Origin: Eopsaltria australis
Taxonomy: Eukaryota; Chordata; Aves; Passeriformes; Petroicidae
Direction: 5' to 3'
DNA: 64,000 bases
NCBI GenBank assembly: GCA_034509425.1
Contig: JAVTVJ010011652.1
Coordinates: forward strand, 7,369,501-7,433,500
In this document: positions 1-14,300 of the stretch, in pieces
Position numbering within the stretch: the stretch's first letter is position 1
Layout: every line of letters starts with the position of its first letter
The notes under the pieces: model-generated
The model's input: the letters and a program-made list of their open reading frames with translations, nothing else
What the model was told of the DNA's origin: nothing
The model's database searches: none
Position numbers and translations under genes: made by a program

Positions 1-325
1 ACTTACCAAACGTGTTGTTCTGTGACCTTGAAAGAACCTTGCTCAGACTGTAGCTATCATTTGCTTCAAATCAGGAATGTCTTTCCTGTGACACTCACGT
101 GCCCAACAGCATTTGCTGTTGTGATGAAAATAAATTTGGTTTCTTCACTGAGAAGGTGGCTCCTCTGACATGACCTCCAGCCAGGATCCTGGACCAGAGC
201 AGCTGTTTTGTGGAGACTGCTGGGTGTCTTTCTGTTGGGAGAGATCACATCTGTGTTTGTCAGGTGTTGGCTGGGAGGAGCAGACTGGAGCTTGGGAGGG
301 TACTGACTGATTCTCTCTCTCCCAG

Positions 326-853
<528 letters not shown>

Positions 854-930
854 CCCTGGGACCTGTCCTCAGTCTCCTCCGAAGACTCACTTAAACTCGC
901 TTTTCTGAGTCCGAGTGTCTGAGAGCTGCC

Positions 931-946
931 TGTGTGTGTGTGTGTG
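931..946. repeat. (TG)8 microsatellite in the ACTR1A 3' UTR
   Basis: Eight uninterrupted TG dinucleotides lie 78 bp after the ACTR1A stop codon. Confidence 0.9.
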
Positions 947-2943
947 CGCCAGCATGCCCCGATGTCACTGAGCAAAGACGACAGCAGCAGGAGGGTTGTA
1001 TTAGTACTACTAACTTCTTTTTTTTGTTTCATTTTGTTTTGGTTTTTTAATGGAAAGGAGAAAATACCAATCTAAATTTCTCCGGAATGGCCCATTCCTT
1101 TTTCATTTCAGTCCCTTATTTTCTGTATCACGGTCACATGTGTCATTGTAAAACAAATAAGCAAAAACAAAGGGAACAGCTTATAGAAACTGCCTGGCAA
1201 GCCAGAAGGGAGCCAACCACTGCAGACTGCTCATGCAGGCTTTAGTCAGCCTGACTGCAATGCCTGGATTGTCTGGAAACACATAGCTGACACCCCATAG
1301 CCACTTTCTTCTTCAGCAGTGTCTTCAATATCAGTAGGTTTTTGAAGTTGTTTTTAATATATTTTTTATTAAGAGAAAGCACATTCTCAACAGTTAAGTC
1401 CATTTGCCCCCACTGTTTTGGTGTGTGAGTGTGTGTATGAGTGTGTAACTTCTTAGCCTGATGTGGGGTCTGCACCACAGCTGGAGAAGTTGGCGATAGG
1501 ACTTAGTTTGTATTGCATGGAGTAGAACAAAGCAAATCTTATCAGCTATCATTGTACTAGACGGTTATTCTCTCGTACCTTGTTTTAAATACCTTTTCTC
1601 CTCTGGAAGCAAGTACCCTGGAATGGGCGTGAAGGCACTTGTGTGTTCCCCCTCAACCTGCCAAGATTTACAGTGCTGACTTCTCGTGTTCTTTGTAAGA
1701 GTCGAGGCTGTTTCCCTCCTTCCTGCCATGTCAGGGCAAAGGGAGCATGTATTCACAGCCAGGCGTAACTCTTGTGTACTTTATCCATTCTGGGGCAAAA
1801 TAATAATTGGGAAGGTGCATTGTAATGTAAGAATTGTTTTATTTATTGAAATGTCTGAGGATCTCTCAAATACTGACCACAGCACCTGGGAATTATGCTT
1901 TGGGTCTTCTTTGAACACCTGTTGCCCAGCTGCCCACTGCTCGATGTTCGCACTGCGCACAGCACCCATGCTCAGCAGAAAGGCCAGCCCTGCACCACCA
2001 CCCTGTCCCTGCTCCATGGGGACTCGCCGGTCGCTGGGAATGCACCAGGGGAGAGGACAGTGAAGCGCAAGGGAGGTCGGTGTGAGTGGCAGGTTTGTGA
2101 GCAGGAAGCTGTCCTGCTGACTGTGTTCTGCTGCACTGCAGTGCCTTTCTGCTCACTTGGTGGCTGCTTTGCTTGTACTGCTCTAACAGCCCTGGGCAGC
2201 CTGCAGACCTGCTTGTGTTGGGGCATGCCACTGATTCCCCTTTAGGTTTTATTTGTGCATTATTCGGTGCTCTCTTTTTTCCCCATTAGTTTTCTGCAGA
2301 ACCTGGCAGTAGCAATGGAGCTTGAGTTGCTTGGTGGCAGTTCCTCAGTTTCCCTCCTTTCTGTTCATTGCCACACATCACCTTGGGGTCACTCTCAGGT
2401 GCAGAGATACGGGGTAAGAGCTGGAGGGCTGCCACAGAGGTGAGGGAAAGGCCAGTGCACTGCCCCAGCTGAGATGAATGTAAGCAGCAGCTGGTTGCCA
2501 CTGCAGGAACCACATTCTTGGGGCTCACCATAGGTTTGGAGAGGCTGAAGGCAGGTGGGTGGGGTGGTCTCTCCCAGCTGAGACCAGGCTGCTTGTTCAC
2601 CTCCCCCCATCAGCAGAGACTGTTTTTTAAGCAAGAACTTGTCAGAAAAGAGCCATCAGTGCTCAGCCTTCTGCTGGGAAACTGGTTGTGTTCTTGCTGG
2701 TTTGCTGCAGCGCACAGAGGGGAATCCCAGCAAATTCCTCTCAGTTCCATTCCTGCGTGCCCCAGGCAGTGCTCTCCATCCCCCCAGCCCCTCCGCTGGC
2801 CTTGCAGCAGCAGTGCTCCATTTTGTAACCTGCAGTGACCGGGCAGGATGGTGCTGTCTCCAATCTAGCGTTCATTTGGTCTGCCTGACTGTTCCCTCAC
2901 ACACTGTCCAAACCATGTTGCCTGGTGGTGCCCAGCATACTTA

Positions 2944-2949
2944 AATAAA
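2944..2949 (+). promoter_or_regulatory. ACTR1A: AATAAA polyadenylation signal, ACTR1A
   Basis: A canonical hexamer lies at the end of the ACTR1A 3' UTR. About 650 bp separate it from the opposing minus-strand signal of MFSD13A. Confidence 0.7.
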
Positions 2950-3579
2950 GTCATTCATATACAACACTCAAGCCTCCTGGCCTCCTCTTCCCACATTTGC
3001 AATTTTAAGGAGGTAACTTGTGTTCTCTTGCCTGTGCAGAATTGTTGCTGGCCAGACTCCGCAAGGAGACACCAGCTCTGGTCCAGGACTGCATTCCTGG
3101 CCTGGCTTTTGTGGGAGGAGATTCCTGGGCTGCAGCTATGGTGTCCAACTCTACTCTCCTCTACATGCATTATCCCTGAGACTTCTGTCACTGCAGACAG
3201 GTGAAAGGCTGGAGCAGGGCAGCCTGGACTGAGCAAGGGTGATGCCACTGCTGTTGTGAGAGCTGGTGCCAGCCGAGGTGTTTGCAGAGAGAGCAGTGAG
3301 TCTGGCAGTGCTCACAGGGTGGGCCCTGGGAAGGTGGCACAGTGCCCAGTGCTGTGACTGTACCCAGCAGCCACTGGTGTAGGAACAGAACAGACCTAAC
3401 TCTGGGTAAGCGACCCTCCCCCCAAAGGCTGGTGATCTCCTCTGCAGAAACAGCCAAGCCTCAGTGCAGTTCTGTGGGGAAGGAGCTGTCATGTGTCTCC
3501 ACCCAGCCACAGCTGTGTCCCCACAGCACCACATCCACCCAGCCAGGCTATAGCAACTGGCTTGAAGAAAATCATCAAG

Positions 3580-5094
3580 CAATTCAGAAAAGGATCATCT
3601 TTAATTTATGAAATGGAGAATTATTCTCAAACTTGGTTAGAAGTTGAACAAATAACTTATGATTGAACCATTAAGAACTACAGCAGCCTCATGGCAGGAA
3701 TGTCTTGGTCCAAGACAGAAGGCAGCCACATCCTGAGGCAAGATGGCAGGCTGATGGGCTGAGACCCCAGAGGGAACCTGGCACTAAACAAAGAACACCC
3801 CTCAATATGCAACAGCTTCCAAACACTGCTTGCCAAGCCCCCCTCCTGCAGCAGGCAGGCACAGGCTTTGGCACATCCCTTCTGCCTGCCCCTAGACACA
3901 TCACAGGGATTGAGGAGTCACTCCGTTGCCTCAGGGACCCCTTTGGTGATTCCTTGTCCATCTGCTCCCAGCCAAAATCAGGGAGACCAAAGCACCTGCT
4001 CTCCTTGGGTCCCTGGCTCAGCAGCCAGGTGAGATGATCTAACTCAGGCAGTGTTTCAAGCACAGAGGAGCTGAGGTGTCTGCCCCTCCCCACAGGGGTA
4101 AAATCCCAACCCTGTGACTGCCCACAACTGTGTCAGGCAGGCTCCAAAGAGGAATCGAAGGCACAAAAAGCAAGACCTGGTGTCTCCTCCAGGTTGTGCT
4201 CTCCTGCAAGAGGGGAGGGTGCCAGGCTGCCTCACTGGGTCACCTGGGCTGGCCCTGGGCAGGGAGGCACTTCCAGCGGCTGGATTAGGGGTTGGTTCCC
4301 TGACCTTGCCCAGAATGGGAGAGGACTCACGGTACAGCTGTGTGACAGCATTGACTAGAAGGGGCTGTGGAGATGAGGGATAAACACATGCAATGGGATG
4401 TGTAGTGAAATGATATAGCTCAAGGCTCTAAACTCAGTTCAAGCCCAGTACCTTTCCCAGGCCAGCAACAACTCCCCCTACAAGGCCACAGAGGGAACCT
4501 CAGCATAAAATAGCTTGGCTGTGCAGGATTTTGTCCAGGGAGCAACAAATGCTTGAGAGTGGATTTGGTCCAAGAATCACCGCACTACAAGTGGGAGGGT
4601 TGTAGCAGTTAATGGGAAAGGCCTTCAAGGTCCTCTCATCCCTGCTCCTGTTCCGCAATCGTTCCCTTGGTCCCCAGGAGCCTCCCACTCCGCTCCCCAA
4701 GGCTGCAAGGCTCTAGCAGTCTCCTCCTGCTCAGCTGGAGAGGCTGTGGCTCCCCAGAGCCATGTCCAGTGCAGAGATCAGCATTGGGGATGTGTCTGTT
4801 TCTAGCATCTGCAACCCGGCACCTCCTCGCTGGAATGAGTAGCTCTCTGCTCCCTGGGACAGGCTGGGATAAAATGTTCTTGCTCCTGAGACCAAGCAAT
4901 CTATCTCAGGCCCCTCACATGCTGAACCTCTCTGCCTTCCCCAGTGACCACAAACTGGAATGAGTAAGCATTGGCATCACAGCATTTCACAGCTGAACTG
5001 TGAATATGAGGCTCTCTCAGCCCACCATCCCTGCCCTTCGCCTGCCCTCCAGCACCAGCCTGGAACCAGCAGCACCCTGGGGGCTCAGGCACCC
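3580..5094 (-). other. MFSD13A: MFSD13A 3' untranslated region
   Basis: This is the region beyond the MFSD13A stop (TAA, plus-strand 5095-5097). TTTAAT at 3600-3605 reads ATTAAA on the minus strand, the common variant polyadenylation signal, so the transcript probably ends near 3580. The interval shows no other exon. The roughly 600 bp between the two convergent genes (2970-3580) contain nothing I recognise. Confidence 0.55.
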
Positions 5095-8000
5095 TTAGAT
5101 TGTTTTGACATCCAGTGCTTGGCCTTGTGTCAGGCTCTGCCGCTGAGCCTTCACCATCTGCAGCCGCTTCCCATGCAGGCTGAACTGTGACCAGCTGAGG
5201 AGCTGCAGCAGCGCACACGTGATGGGCACAAAGACGAGGAGGTAAAAGCAGCCCTGGTGAAGAGTTGGCTCCAAGGCCACGGCAGACTCCAGCTTCGGCT
5301 GCGCACTCACCACATTGTTCAGGGGGTTGCGCTGGAAGATGTCGTAGCCTGATGTCAGAGAAGAGTTTGTGAGAATAGGGAAGTAGGGATGGACCTTTGT
5401 CCATTCTCTTTGAGTGACCAGCCATGGAGATGCACAGACCAGGCACAGGTTAGCAACTGAAGAGCCCTCTGCACCCACCCAGGGCACAGGACAAGGTGCC
5501 AGACACTGAACCCACAGATCTGCCCTGTCCTGCTCTGCTGCTTTCCCCAGGAGCATCCTTACCTGTGTACGCACAGAGAAGCCAGGTGCCGATCAGAGGG
5601 GCAAAGGTCTGGCCCGGCTTGGTGACCAGAGCCACCATCCCAAAGAGCAGGGCTGAGGCTGCCTGCTTCCTACGGTTCAGGACTAGATCCTCATCCACCA
5701 AGTCAGTGACCACCAGGTTGAGTAACTTACAGGTCCCTTCTGTGAACACGCGGTTGCTGCAGAACAACAGGCAAAGCACTGAATAGGGGTATCAAGAAAT
5801 GACAGGAAAACTGACAGATCAGAAAAATGGCAAGGGTGAGAAAGGTTTCCCCACACTTGAAATAAGAATTTCAGAAGCCCTAGTTACAGGAGAGGAACAT
5901 CATTATCAGTAAGCCTTTGTACCCTGCAGTGACACCTTGGATCAGTCCTGACCTGTCACACAGACAGGTCTGGGAACAGGACACACTGGGCCTGTGACTC
6001 ACAGGCACCTGGAGCATACACCGAGGGCTGCGGAGGAGGACAGAAGCTCTCAGCAGCTGGCAAAGGCAGTTGCAGGCTGCCACCAGCCCTACTGGTCTGT
6101 GACCGCCTGAACATCACTGCCTCCCTCACTCTGCAGCAGGACAACCTGTGGATTGTCCTGTCCCACGTGCTATCAGAGCTGGAAACCACACAGCTTATGT
6201 ATAATCCTGCCCCCTGTTCCCTGCCTTCCACTCCTTAAAACAGGGACAACTCATTTTGCTTCCCAAGAGGCAGAGGGTAAGGGAAGTGACCGCTGCTTGC
6301 CTACCTGGCAATGAAGACACAGAGCAGGTACACTTGATCAGGTCCTGCCAGGAGCATGACAACACTCAGAGTCAGCTTCAGGAAGAAGAGTCCTCGCACC
6401 ACAGCATAAACCCCACAGCGGCGGCAGAGCGACAGAAAGTAGAGGTTGTTGAGATGGGGGGCAATGTAGGAAACACCTGAGCAGAGACAGAGGCACAAAA
6501 ACAGTTTGATGAAGTTTCAGTTTCCACTATGCCCCCAGGCATGATACCAAGAGAGACAGCAAAGTTGGCTACTGCCAGCAGGACAACACAGAGTAGCTCC
6601 CCCGCACATACAGAAGGCTGCAGCAGATTTATTCAGTGGCTTAGTGGCACAGCACACACTTTCCTACAGAGGGAGACCTTCTTCCATCAACCTCATGGAC
6701 AGGAAGGAAGAAAAGGTTTGCCTAGTGTCATGCAGAGGCTGCAACTCAGTCCTGGAGCAGAAATGAGAGAGAGAGGACTGCCTGACCAGACCTGGCCTGC
6801 ACAGAACCCTCCCAGGGAAACTTTAGGACCAATGCCCACATATCTGTGGCAGCTTAGAAATAGTCCATATGCTGCAGAAGGAAAGGGATAAAATTCAGGG
6901 CACTTTGGGAACACTATCTGCAGCCTCTAGTTGTCAGAGCAATACCTCTCTGCAGTCTGGTGTCCACCAAACCAAGTTTGTCCTTACTAGAAAAGACTCC
7001 AAGTTACTTCTACACCCAGGAAGGACAACTCAGAGGTCCCAGGGAAGCACGTGGGATGCGTGCATGTGGGAATCTGACAGCCCAGAGTCCTGCATGTGAG
7101 CATCCCTCTCCCCAGACAGAGTTTGGGAAGAGCCAACCCAGACTTGGGCCAGGTCCTATGTAATTCAGCTGCTCCCTCCAGTCCCACCTGAGACTCACCG
7201 AGCAGGAAGGATCCAGTAGAGACAGAGATCTGGTCTGACAGCAGGTGCTCCAGGAACAGAGGGAAGAAGTTGCTGTTAAAATGGCAGTGAAAAACCTGTG
7301 AAGGCAGCATGCAGACGAGCTGGTCAGCAGGAACAGCAGTGAGAAAGAACAGAAAAAGCTAACAGCCCTCTGGGCTCTGTCGTCCTAGGAGCCCCATGCC
7401 AATGGATCATGCAGGATAGGCCTGGAGTACTTCAGCAGAGCAAGACCTTGGCTGTGGCATTTCCAACACTGCTGGCTGAGATTGCAGAGCTGCAATGCCA
7501 TCAGCCATGCCCACTGCATGCCCGGGGTCAGCCCCACTGCCCAGTTGTACAGCACCATGCTGCTGGGGCAGACAGGGCCAGCAGGTGACAGCAGTGACCA
7601 TGAGGCTCTGGGGGAGAGACAGTTGGCATGGCAGGAGGGAGGAGGCAGCCGGCAGGAGGACACTGGTAAGGCAGTGAGGCTTGAACACAAAGATGCAGAC
7701 CAGCATCAAGAGCCTGCCTGAGGGGTACTGAGGGATCCCCAGGGAGCCATGACTGCAGCACACAAAGCTGGGCAGGCTGCCGGCATTTGGTAGTAATCAC
7801 TGAAGAGGATGAAGAACAGAAATGGTAAAAGCCAGCTGGGAGATGGATCCAGCTGGACAGTGAGAACAGTGATGTGAGCCTCAGGAAAACGGAAAGGGAA
7901 AGGAGACTGTGCTGACAGCCACACCAGCAAACAGCACTTCTGAACTCATCCCCTCTGTGAGCCAGGCCCTGTGCTTCTGCACCCCATATGGGCTGGACAG

Positions 8001-11000
8001 AGCTCAGTCAGCCCCCAGAACCCAGCCTACACAGCAGAGAGAGGAAGGAGCACCCCACAGCTTGCTCAGGAAGTATCCTTGGTCACAAGCAGGGAGAGAG
8101 GATACCAGCTGCTGAATCAGCCAGTGTGTGCAGGAGGCTCCAAGAGCAAGTGGGTGCCGGAAACATCTCTGCCCTTCCTGGGGAACTCACATACTGCTGA
8201 ATCACCCATCTCAAACAGCCAGAGCCAGAGCTGTTCCTCTGAACTGCAGCGTGTCACTTCTGTGCCCACCTGGACGAGATTCATGCAGACAAACCAGAGG
8301 AAGTTGCGATGCCGGGACAGCTGCTGGAGATACTCTGCCAGGGTGATCCTCTTCTCCTGGGGGACGGAGAGTTTCTCAATGTACAGCCTAAAGGAAAAGG
8401 AAGGATAAAAAGCAACCATAAATCCCTCACATCAAGACAGAATCCCCAGCTCTCCCTGTGTAGACGCAGAGCTGTCTCTCCTCAGCTCCCATCCCAACCT
8501 TTTGTCTTCCTGGACCAATCAAAACAGTGGAGTCTACAACAATGATTGCTTATTGCTAGTAAGAAGCACAGGCAACAGGTCTCCCAAAAAACATCTGTCT
8601 TCTTAACACAAAATTCACATTTCTGTCCAGAAATGCATTCTCCTCTTATTAGCCATTCCACTATACGTACATTCCTCTTCCAGATCTCTGCAGTTAGCTC
8701 ACCTGGCAGATCTCATCAGGATCTGCTGCTACTACGGCATAATGCTGACAGCTCATAACAAGAGATGACAAGTGAGACAGCCTGAGGAAGGAGCTGAACA
8801 GGGAAAATCAGCTTGGTCTGACCTACCAACAGCCCAGCCACTATCAGGCAGCTGAAACGAGTAACAGGGTGAGACACTCACTTGTCCAACTCCATAGGGC
8901 ATGGGCAGCAATGTGGTCTCATGCTTAAGCAGGAATGCTTTCATAAGCTGCTTCTGACATTTTACCATTCACAGACCTTGCTCATTTTACCATTCACAGA
9001 CACAAACCCATTTCATGTTCCAAACACTGGAGGAAGCAGGTCAGGCCTCTGCCTCCAGTTTGGACTAGGGCTGACACAAGACAGTTTTGTTCTATTTTCA
9101 GAGCAGCCAGTGTGACAGCTGATCCTGAAAACTGTATCAACAGACAAGAACCAGAGATAATTAACAAATTTTGCCTCATCCTGGATCTTCTCACACATTT
9201 AGTTTGCTGCAGATCTATGCCAGGTCTTTGTTCCTGCTGAGAACTGGTGACCCTTACTCTTTCAGGGTTGATTCCTGGTCCCATTTTGCTTTCCCATCAG
9301 CCTGAAACCGCTGGCGGAGCAGCTGTGTGGACAGGGTGAAACCAACAATGGAGCAGAGGGCCAGCAGGACACAAAATATGCGAAAGGAAAAGAAGTCCTC
9401 TTTGTTCCACACTGCATAGGACATGAAGACAGACAGGGAGCCTATGGCACTGAAGAGGGAGCAGTAGAAGTTGAGGCTGGTCCTGTCTTTTGCTGAAACA
9501 GCCAGGTCTGCAAGCAAGGCGTTGTGATGGAGGTCAACCATGGTGAGAAAGCTATCGTACATGCAAAGGCAAAGGAGGAACTGCAAACCAGGATGAGCCC
9601 AGGACACCCAGAAAGCCAGGAAAGAAATGGCAAAGAGGGGCCCATTGTGGCTTAGTGCTCTGAGCCTCTTCAGAACTACTTCAGGGGAGGAAATCTCTGC
9701 TCCTGCCCTGCAACAGAAGAAAAAAAAATATTTAGTTACCTGGACAAAACACTGTATGATCACATATTCTTCCACTCCAAGGAAGTCACGTAAGTGGCAT
9801 AGACACAAATACAGCTTTTGCTCAAGTAACAACTACCCACATCAGGTACCTTCTCAGCTAATAGTGAATACACTGAAAATATGGGTTTAAGAAGGCCAAA
9901 AAGAAAAGGGATCTTTTTTTCTCCAGAGCATTTTTCTCCTTCACAGTGCTGTACTGTCTGCACTTTGCACAATGCAAATGATTTTCATGAGTTTTTACTA
10001 GTTGCAGGAAGCCACACCATGATTTTCATTAAAATGTTGACGTAAATACATGAGAAATGCTAATGGTCAACAATACAGAGCTGTCTAGCCTCAGCTCCCA
10101 TCCTATAGAGTTTGGGAACAATTGGTCTGAGGCATTCCATGTGGAAACAACTGTACTTTTCCCAAACCATGTAGATACACTCTCTAACATCCCATTAAGA
10201 GGCTTGCTTGTATAGCAGGGGCTTGAGATTTTAGATGCCCATATTTTAGGTTCTGCACCACTCATGACTGTTAAGGGTTAGGGTCACATCCACCCAATAG
10301 GTATGTGACTTCCTCTATGCAGTCAAGTACTGAAACAACATTTATGAGCATGGAACTTCAAAGATGCCATGAAAAGGAGCTATTTAAGAGTTCCATGCCC
10401 AATAAACCATTCCCACGGCATCACTTTAAAGCTGCCAATTTGACATCATCTTCCCCAGAGACTAAACAACTTCCCAGACTCTTCTGGAAGCAGAACTTCA
10501 CTTACTGCTGTGTGCTAAGGAACACTCGGTCACTCAGCCAGCCAAACAGAGGGTCATTGAGGCTGTTCCAGATCAGAAACACTGTCTAGGAAAGAAAACA
10601 GGACAGTGAAAAAAATCACAGGACAGCTCAGTTGTGTCACGAAAGGAAGCAGTGCTGAGCTGGCATGGTGAGCCCCCAGCAGGAACTGTCCCAGCACACC
10701 TTCCCTGCCCCATCACCACTCTATGATGCCCCTGTTTGGGGTAACTGGCAGTGAGGCCAGTGATTTCCACTGCCTGTGAAACACCCCGACATCCCCAGAG
10801 GAAAGGCAGTCTTAAGAACTAAGTCTTTGCATTTTCTGTCCCAGCTTGCTCTATTTTTATGTAAGTGGGAAAAACTGAAAAGCCTAAGTTAGCACTTGGA
10901 AGGCTCCCTTGCTCCCTCTCCAAAAGGGAACACTGCTGTTGTAACTAACAATTTTCACATTTCTAACAAGGAGCAGTCCTGGTTTCAGAGTTTCCTACTT

Positions 11001-11199
11001 AAGAGTACAGAAGCCAATGGAAATAAAAACTAACCTCTCCTATCCAAAAGGACAGTTTATCAATCTTGTAAACAGAGACGAAGGTGTCCACATAGTACAG
11101 GAGGAACACGTTGTGCAAAATGGAAACGAAGAGCGACAGAGACCCGTAGATCACGGCAGTGGGCAAATGGAAAAGCCAAGCCAGCAGTCGCAGCCCCAT
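5095..11199 (-). CDS. MFSD13A: MFSD13A (TMEM180), major facilitator-like membrane protein, complete
   Basis: This is a polytopic major-facilitator-superfamily protein whose substrate is not established. Eight coding exons join in phase: 11199-11035, 10585-10506, 9707-9258, 8387-8270, 7295-7199, 6476-6305, 5756-5563 and 5348-5095. They give 509 aa, close to the roughly 517 aa I recall for the human protein. All introns are GT-AG. The N-terminus [20 protein letters not shown] leads into transmembrane helix 1. The second coding exon carries [11 protein letters not shown], the GxxxDR motif A loop of MFS proteins between helices 2 and 3. Later exons carry further hydrophobic helices; the tail [18 protein letters not shown] is cytosolic-looking. 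The ATG has a good context (AAAC before it, G after). The convergent arrangement with ACTR1A supports orthology. Confidence 0.93.
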
Positions 11200-11302
11200 G
11201 TTTGTGCAGTCAGTGTTCTGCTCCTTCGATCACCTCCATTTCAGGTGAGATGTCTTCTCCCAACACCTACTACATCTTTGTGGGACCAATCCATTGTTGC
11301 TC
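11200..11302 (-). other. MFSD13A: MFSD13A exon 2, 5' UTR part with three upstream ORFs
   Basis: On the minus strand a strong acceptor (TTTTATTTTCTCCTGCAG) ends at 11303, so exon 2 probably starts at 11302 and carries 103 nt of leader before the MFSD13A ATG. Within it lie an 18-codon upstream ORF including its stop (11294-11241), a start-stop element ATGTAG (11275-11270) and a 10-codon upstream ORF (11239-11210). All end before the main start. The exon boundary is inferred from the splice signal. Confidence 0.6.
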
Positions 11303-14300
11303 CTGCAGGAGAAAATAAAATGAAAAGATTTGTTTTCTTTAATGAAGTAAAAGGTGAATCAAATTAATTGGTAAATCTTTGTCTGCAGAGATCAGAATTC
11401 ATATTGCTTTGAGGAGCTGTTGCAAAGTGGATTGAAGGGGATTTAAGAGACTAGAAGCTGTCTGCTACACAAAAGCTGTTTCATTAAGCTGAAGCCAGGC
11501 TCCTGGGGGTACGACTGTCTCCTCCTGAGCAGCTTGCCCTGTCCTTTACCCTGTAATGTTCTTTGTTATCCAGCAAGTAGACGATTAATCCAGCTCTTTA
11601 AAGGCAAGGTCACAGGAGGAATCAAGCTAGATAGCTGCAAACAACAAAGCAGCCTTCAGAAAACACACCTAGTCACCGGTATTTTTAGGTACTAACGTAA
11701 ATTTTTACCCAAATAAAAATGACAGCTGTGATGCAACCTCACGCGTTCACAGTGCTTTCCCCAGGCAGTCACAGCTGACTGCACCTGGGCTGGCTCAGAC
11801 AGGAGTTATTTATGGCGAGCAGTGCTGCTGCTTTGTGGCATAAAGACACATGACCAGAACACGACTGCAGCAGGCATGCTGCCATCATGCAATAAAAGTT
11901 ACCAGAAGTGCCTTAGCAGCTGTCCAGCTCAACTTGGAGTGGCCTAAATCTTAGAACAATAGTCTGAAATAAAGATGCTTTGCCTGGACAGCAATATCCA
12001 CAGAAATAAAACACATGGACACAGCGGCCTTAGACCAGAACAAGTCACTGTATGTTCACAAGGGGCTGAGTGTGAGAGGAGGACTCCTCACACCTGCACT
12101 GACTGGAGCTCATGGCCAGGAGGTGGGGCCAGAAATGTTGTCTTGTGCTTTCCAGGCTGAGCTGTCTCTCACACTTAAGTTGCTACAGACCCAAAGCAAA
12201 ACACAAGGCACTTATGTGAGACATAAGGGTTTCTCAGATCAGTACAAGTCAGCTCCTCCAGCCCGTGCCATCACGAGAAGCCCTGTTCACAGCACACACA
12301 CATGAAGGGTGACAACAAGGTTATCTTGGCACTGTCAAAAGCAAGATAAAGGGCCGTGTGCCACTCCTGTTTCAGCCCTCCAGGGTCTGCACTCACCCAA
12401 CTCAGACACATCATGGGGGCTTTGCAACATGGGATAAGACTGAACACATAAGAACTAGGAACCCACGAACCACACCAGCCTATTGGGCTTGCAACAGCAG
12501 CTGCAGCAAGTCCAAGCAGAAAATCAAACAGAAGAATAAACGTCTGGGTATGAAACCTGATGAAATGCCAGTCCCATTCAGCATTTCCCTGAAGCCATGA
12601 GTCTGACCACTTCTAGGCAAGATTAGAAAAGCAAAAAGCAAAAATAACCATCTGCTCTGCGTAGGCCAAGGAATTCCTCATAACTAGTTCAAAAAGAGCA
12701 GGAACAGCACTTGTTCCAATCAATTACATCACTAGATTGAAACTGTACCTCGGCTCCACTCCCAGCCAAAGCACCAGACCTCAACTGGATCCAACTGCAG
12801 AGCCCTTGTGGAGCTCAGATACTGTTCCACATCCCTGCCAGGCCAAAACCCATGGCCAGATAAAAGGAAGACACTGCTTGGAAGGGAATTCAGCCAGACA
12901 ATGAACCTTTATAGACATAATTAAAGACAGACAAGCCTCAAGCGGAAATTTCATTTTGTATGGTCAAGAACTGTAAAGGAATCACAATGTGTAAAGACAA
13001 AGGTTAAGAAGAAGGGAGAGTTAAGGCAACTATCCCACAGGTAAGTCCTCTGTCTCTCACCAAAAGCCTTCTGTGGAGGACTGATTGAAGAGCAGATGAA
13101 GACACCAGAGTGCCAGGCCCCCTCATGGAACTGTCAGGACGCAAGAACTGGGAGCACTCACTGTAACTAGCAGGAAGTCAGCTTAAAACACACAAAAATA
13201 CTTGTTTACCTGGCAGATAGTAAACACCTGACATTTGCTGCCAATTATATTAGAGAGCAGGTTCAAAGGATTAGACAAATCAATGGAAAACAGCTGTACA
13301 CAAACAGCAACTAAAGGGAAATCCTCTCTAGCAGCCCCAAGCCAGCTGTGCAGGCTGGGGGTGGACAAGTGGAAAGGCCACAGATGGTGCCCAGACTCAT
13401 GTCCTCTCTTCCTAAACTGCATCTCCTGCTGCCACCGTGGGGCAGGACATGGGGAGAGACAGACCAACAATATGACCCAGTAGGGTGATTCTTATCCAGG
13501 GCTTGCCTTTGCTATCCAAAACCTGTTTGAAAGCAGAGCCTGCTCAAGCCTTGGTTTTAGTGCTGCATTTTATGCTGTCCCCATCCAAAGAGTGCTTCAG
13601 TGAGCACATGTTGCACAAACCACAGCTGTTGAAGTTTCCAGAGACACCTAATTTTGTCAGAGATATGCTACAGTAAAGTTCCACTTCCTTTCTTTCTGCC
13701 CCCTCATCACTCCCTCACAGATGTGCAGCCTCTCCAGCCAGCTGATATTTGCAAGTGATGTCACTTTTGCTAGGATAGTCCTTAGGTCATTTGATAGATA
13801 TTTTTTCCCTCCCCATCTGCAAATGTGCAGTTAAAAAAAAAAAACACATCACAGTGTCTGTAAAAAGCAGATTTTACTTCTACACCCAAAGCACTGTGTT
13901 ATTTAAGCTTGCCACACTGGTATTTTCATAACCTTTTCCTTGGGATGGAGAATTACTCATGGAGTATGTCAGAACTTTTCAACATGAGGCTGTAAGAAGC
14001 AATGGGAAAGGGAGCTGCAGGAGGGAATAAATATCATTCATTCATGCTGAACCTCTAACACAGTCATAAAGCAACAAGCTCATAAATTAGAAAGCAATGA
14101 GTCTTTATTTGAGAAACTTCCTCTTCCACATTTGACATCTGGCTCCTGCCAGTGACGTCCAAAGATCTTATCTTCCTGAGGAGGATGTTGGAATACTGGC
14201 TACCAGGAAAGCACTGCTTTTGTGTGAGAGTGCTGGCATACAGCTGTGTCTGGAACACACCACAGCTTGGGGCTCACACATCTGCTCCAACTTCCTAGCC

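Larger units (their letters stand above)
854..2970 (+). other. ACTR1A: ACTR1A 3' untranslated region
   Basis: About 2.1 kb lie between the ACTR1A stop and a canonical AATAAA at 2944-2949, the first clear plus-strand polyadenylation signal after the stop. The stretch contains a TG microsatellite, a second GT-rich run near 1421-1446 and AT-rich segments typical of UTRs. No other exon is recognisable. The end at about 2970 is inferred from the usual 10-30 nt between signal and cleavage site. Confidence 0.7.
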
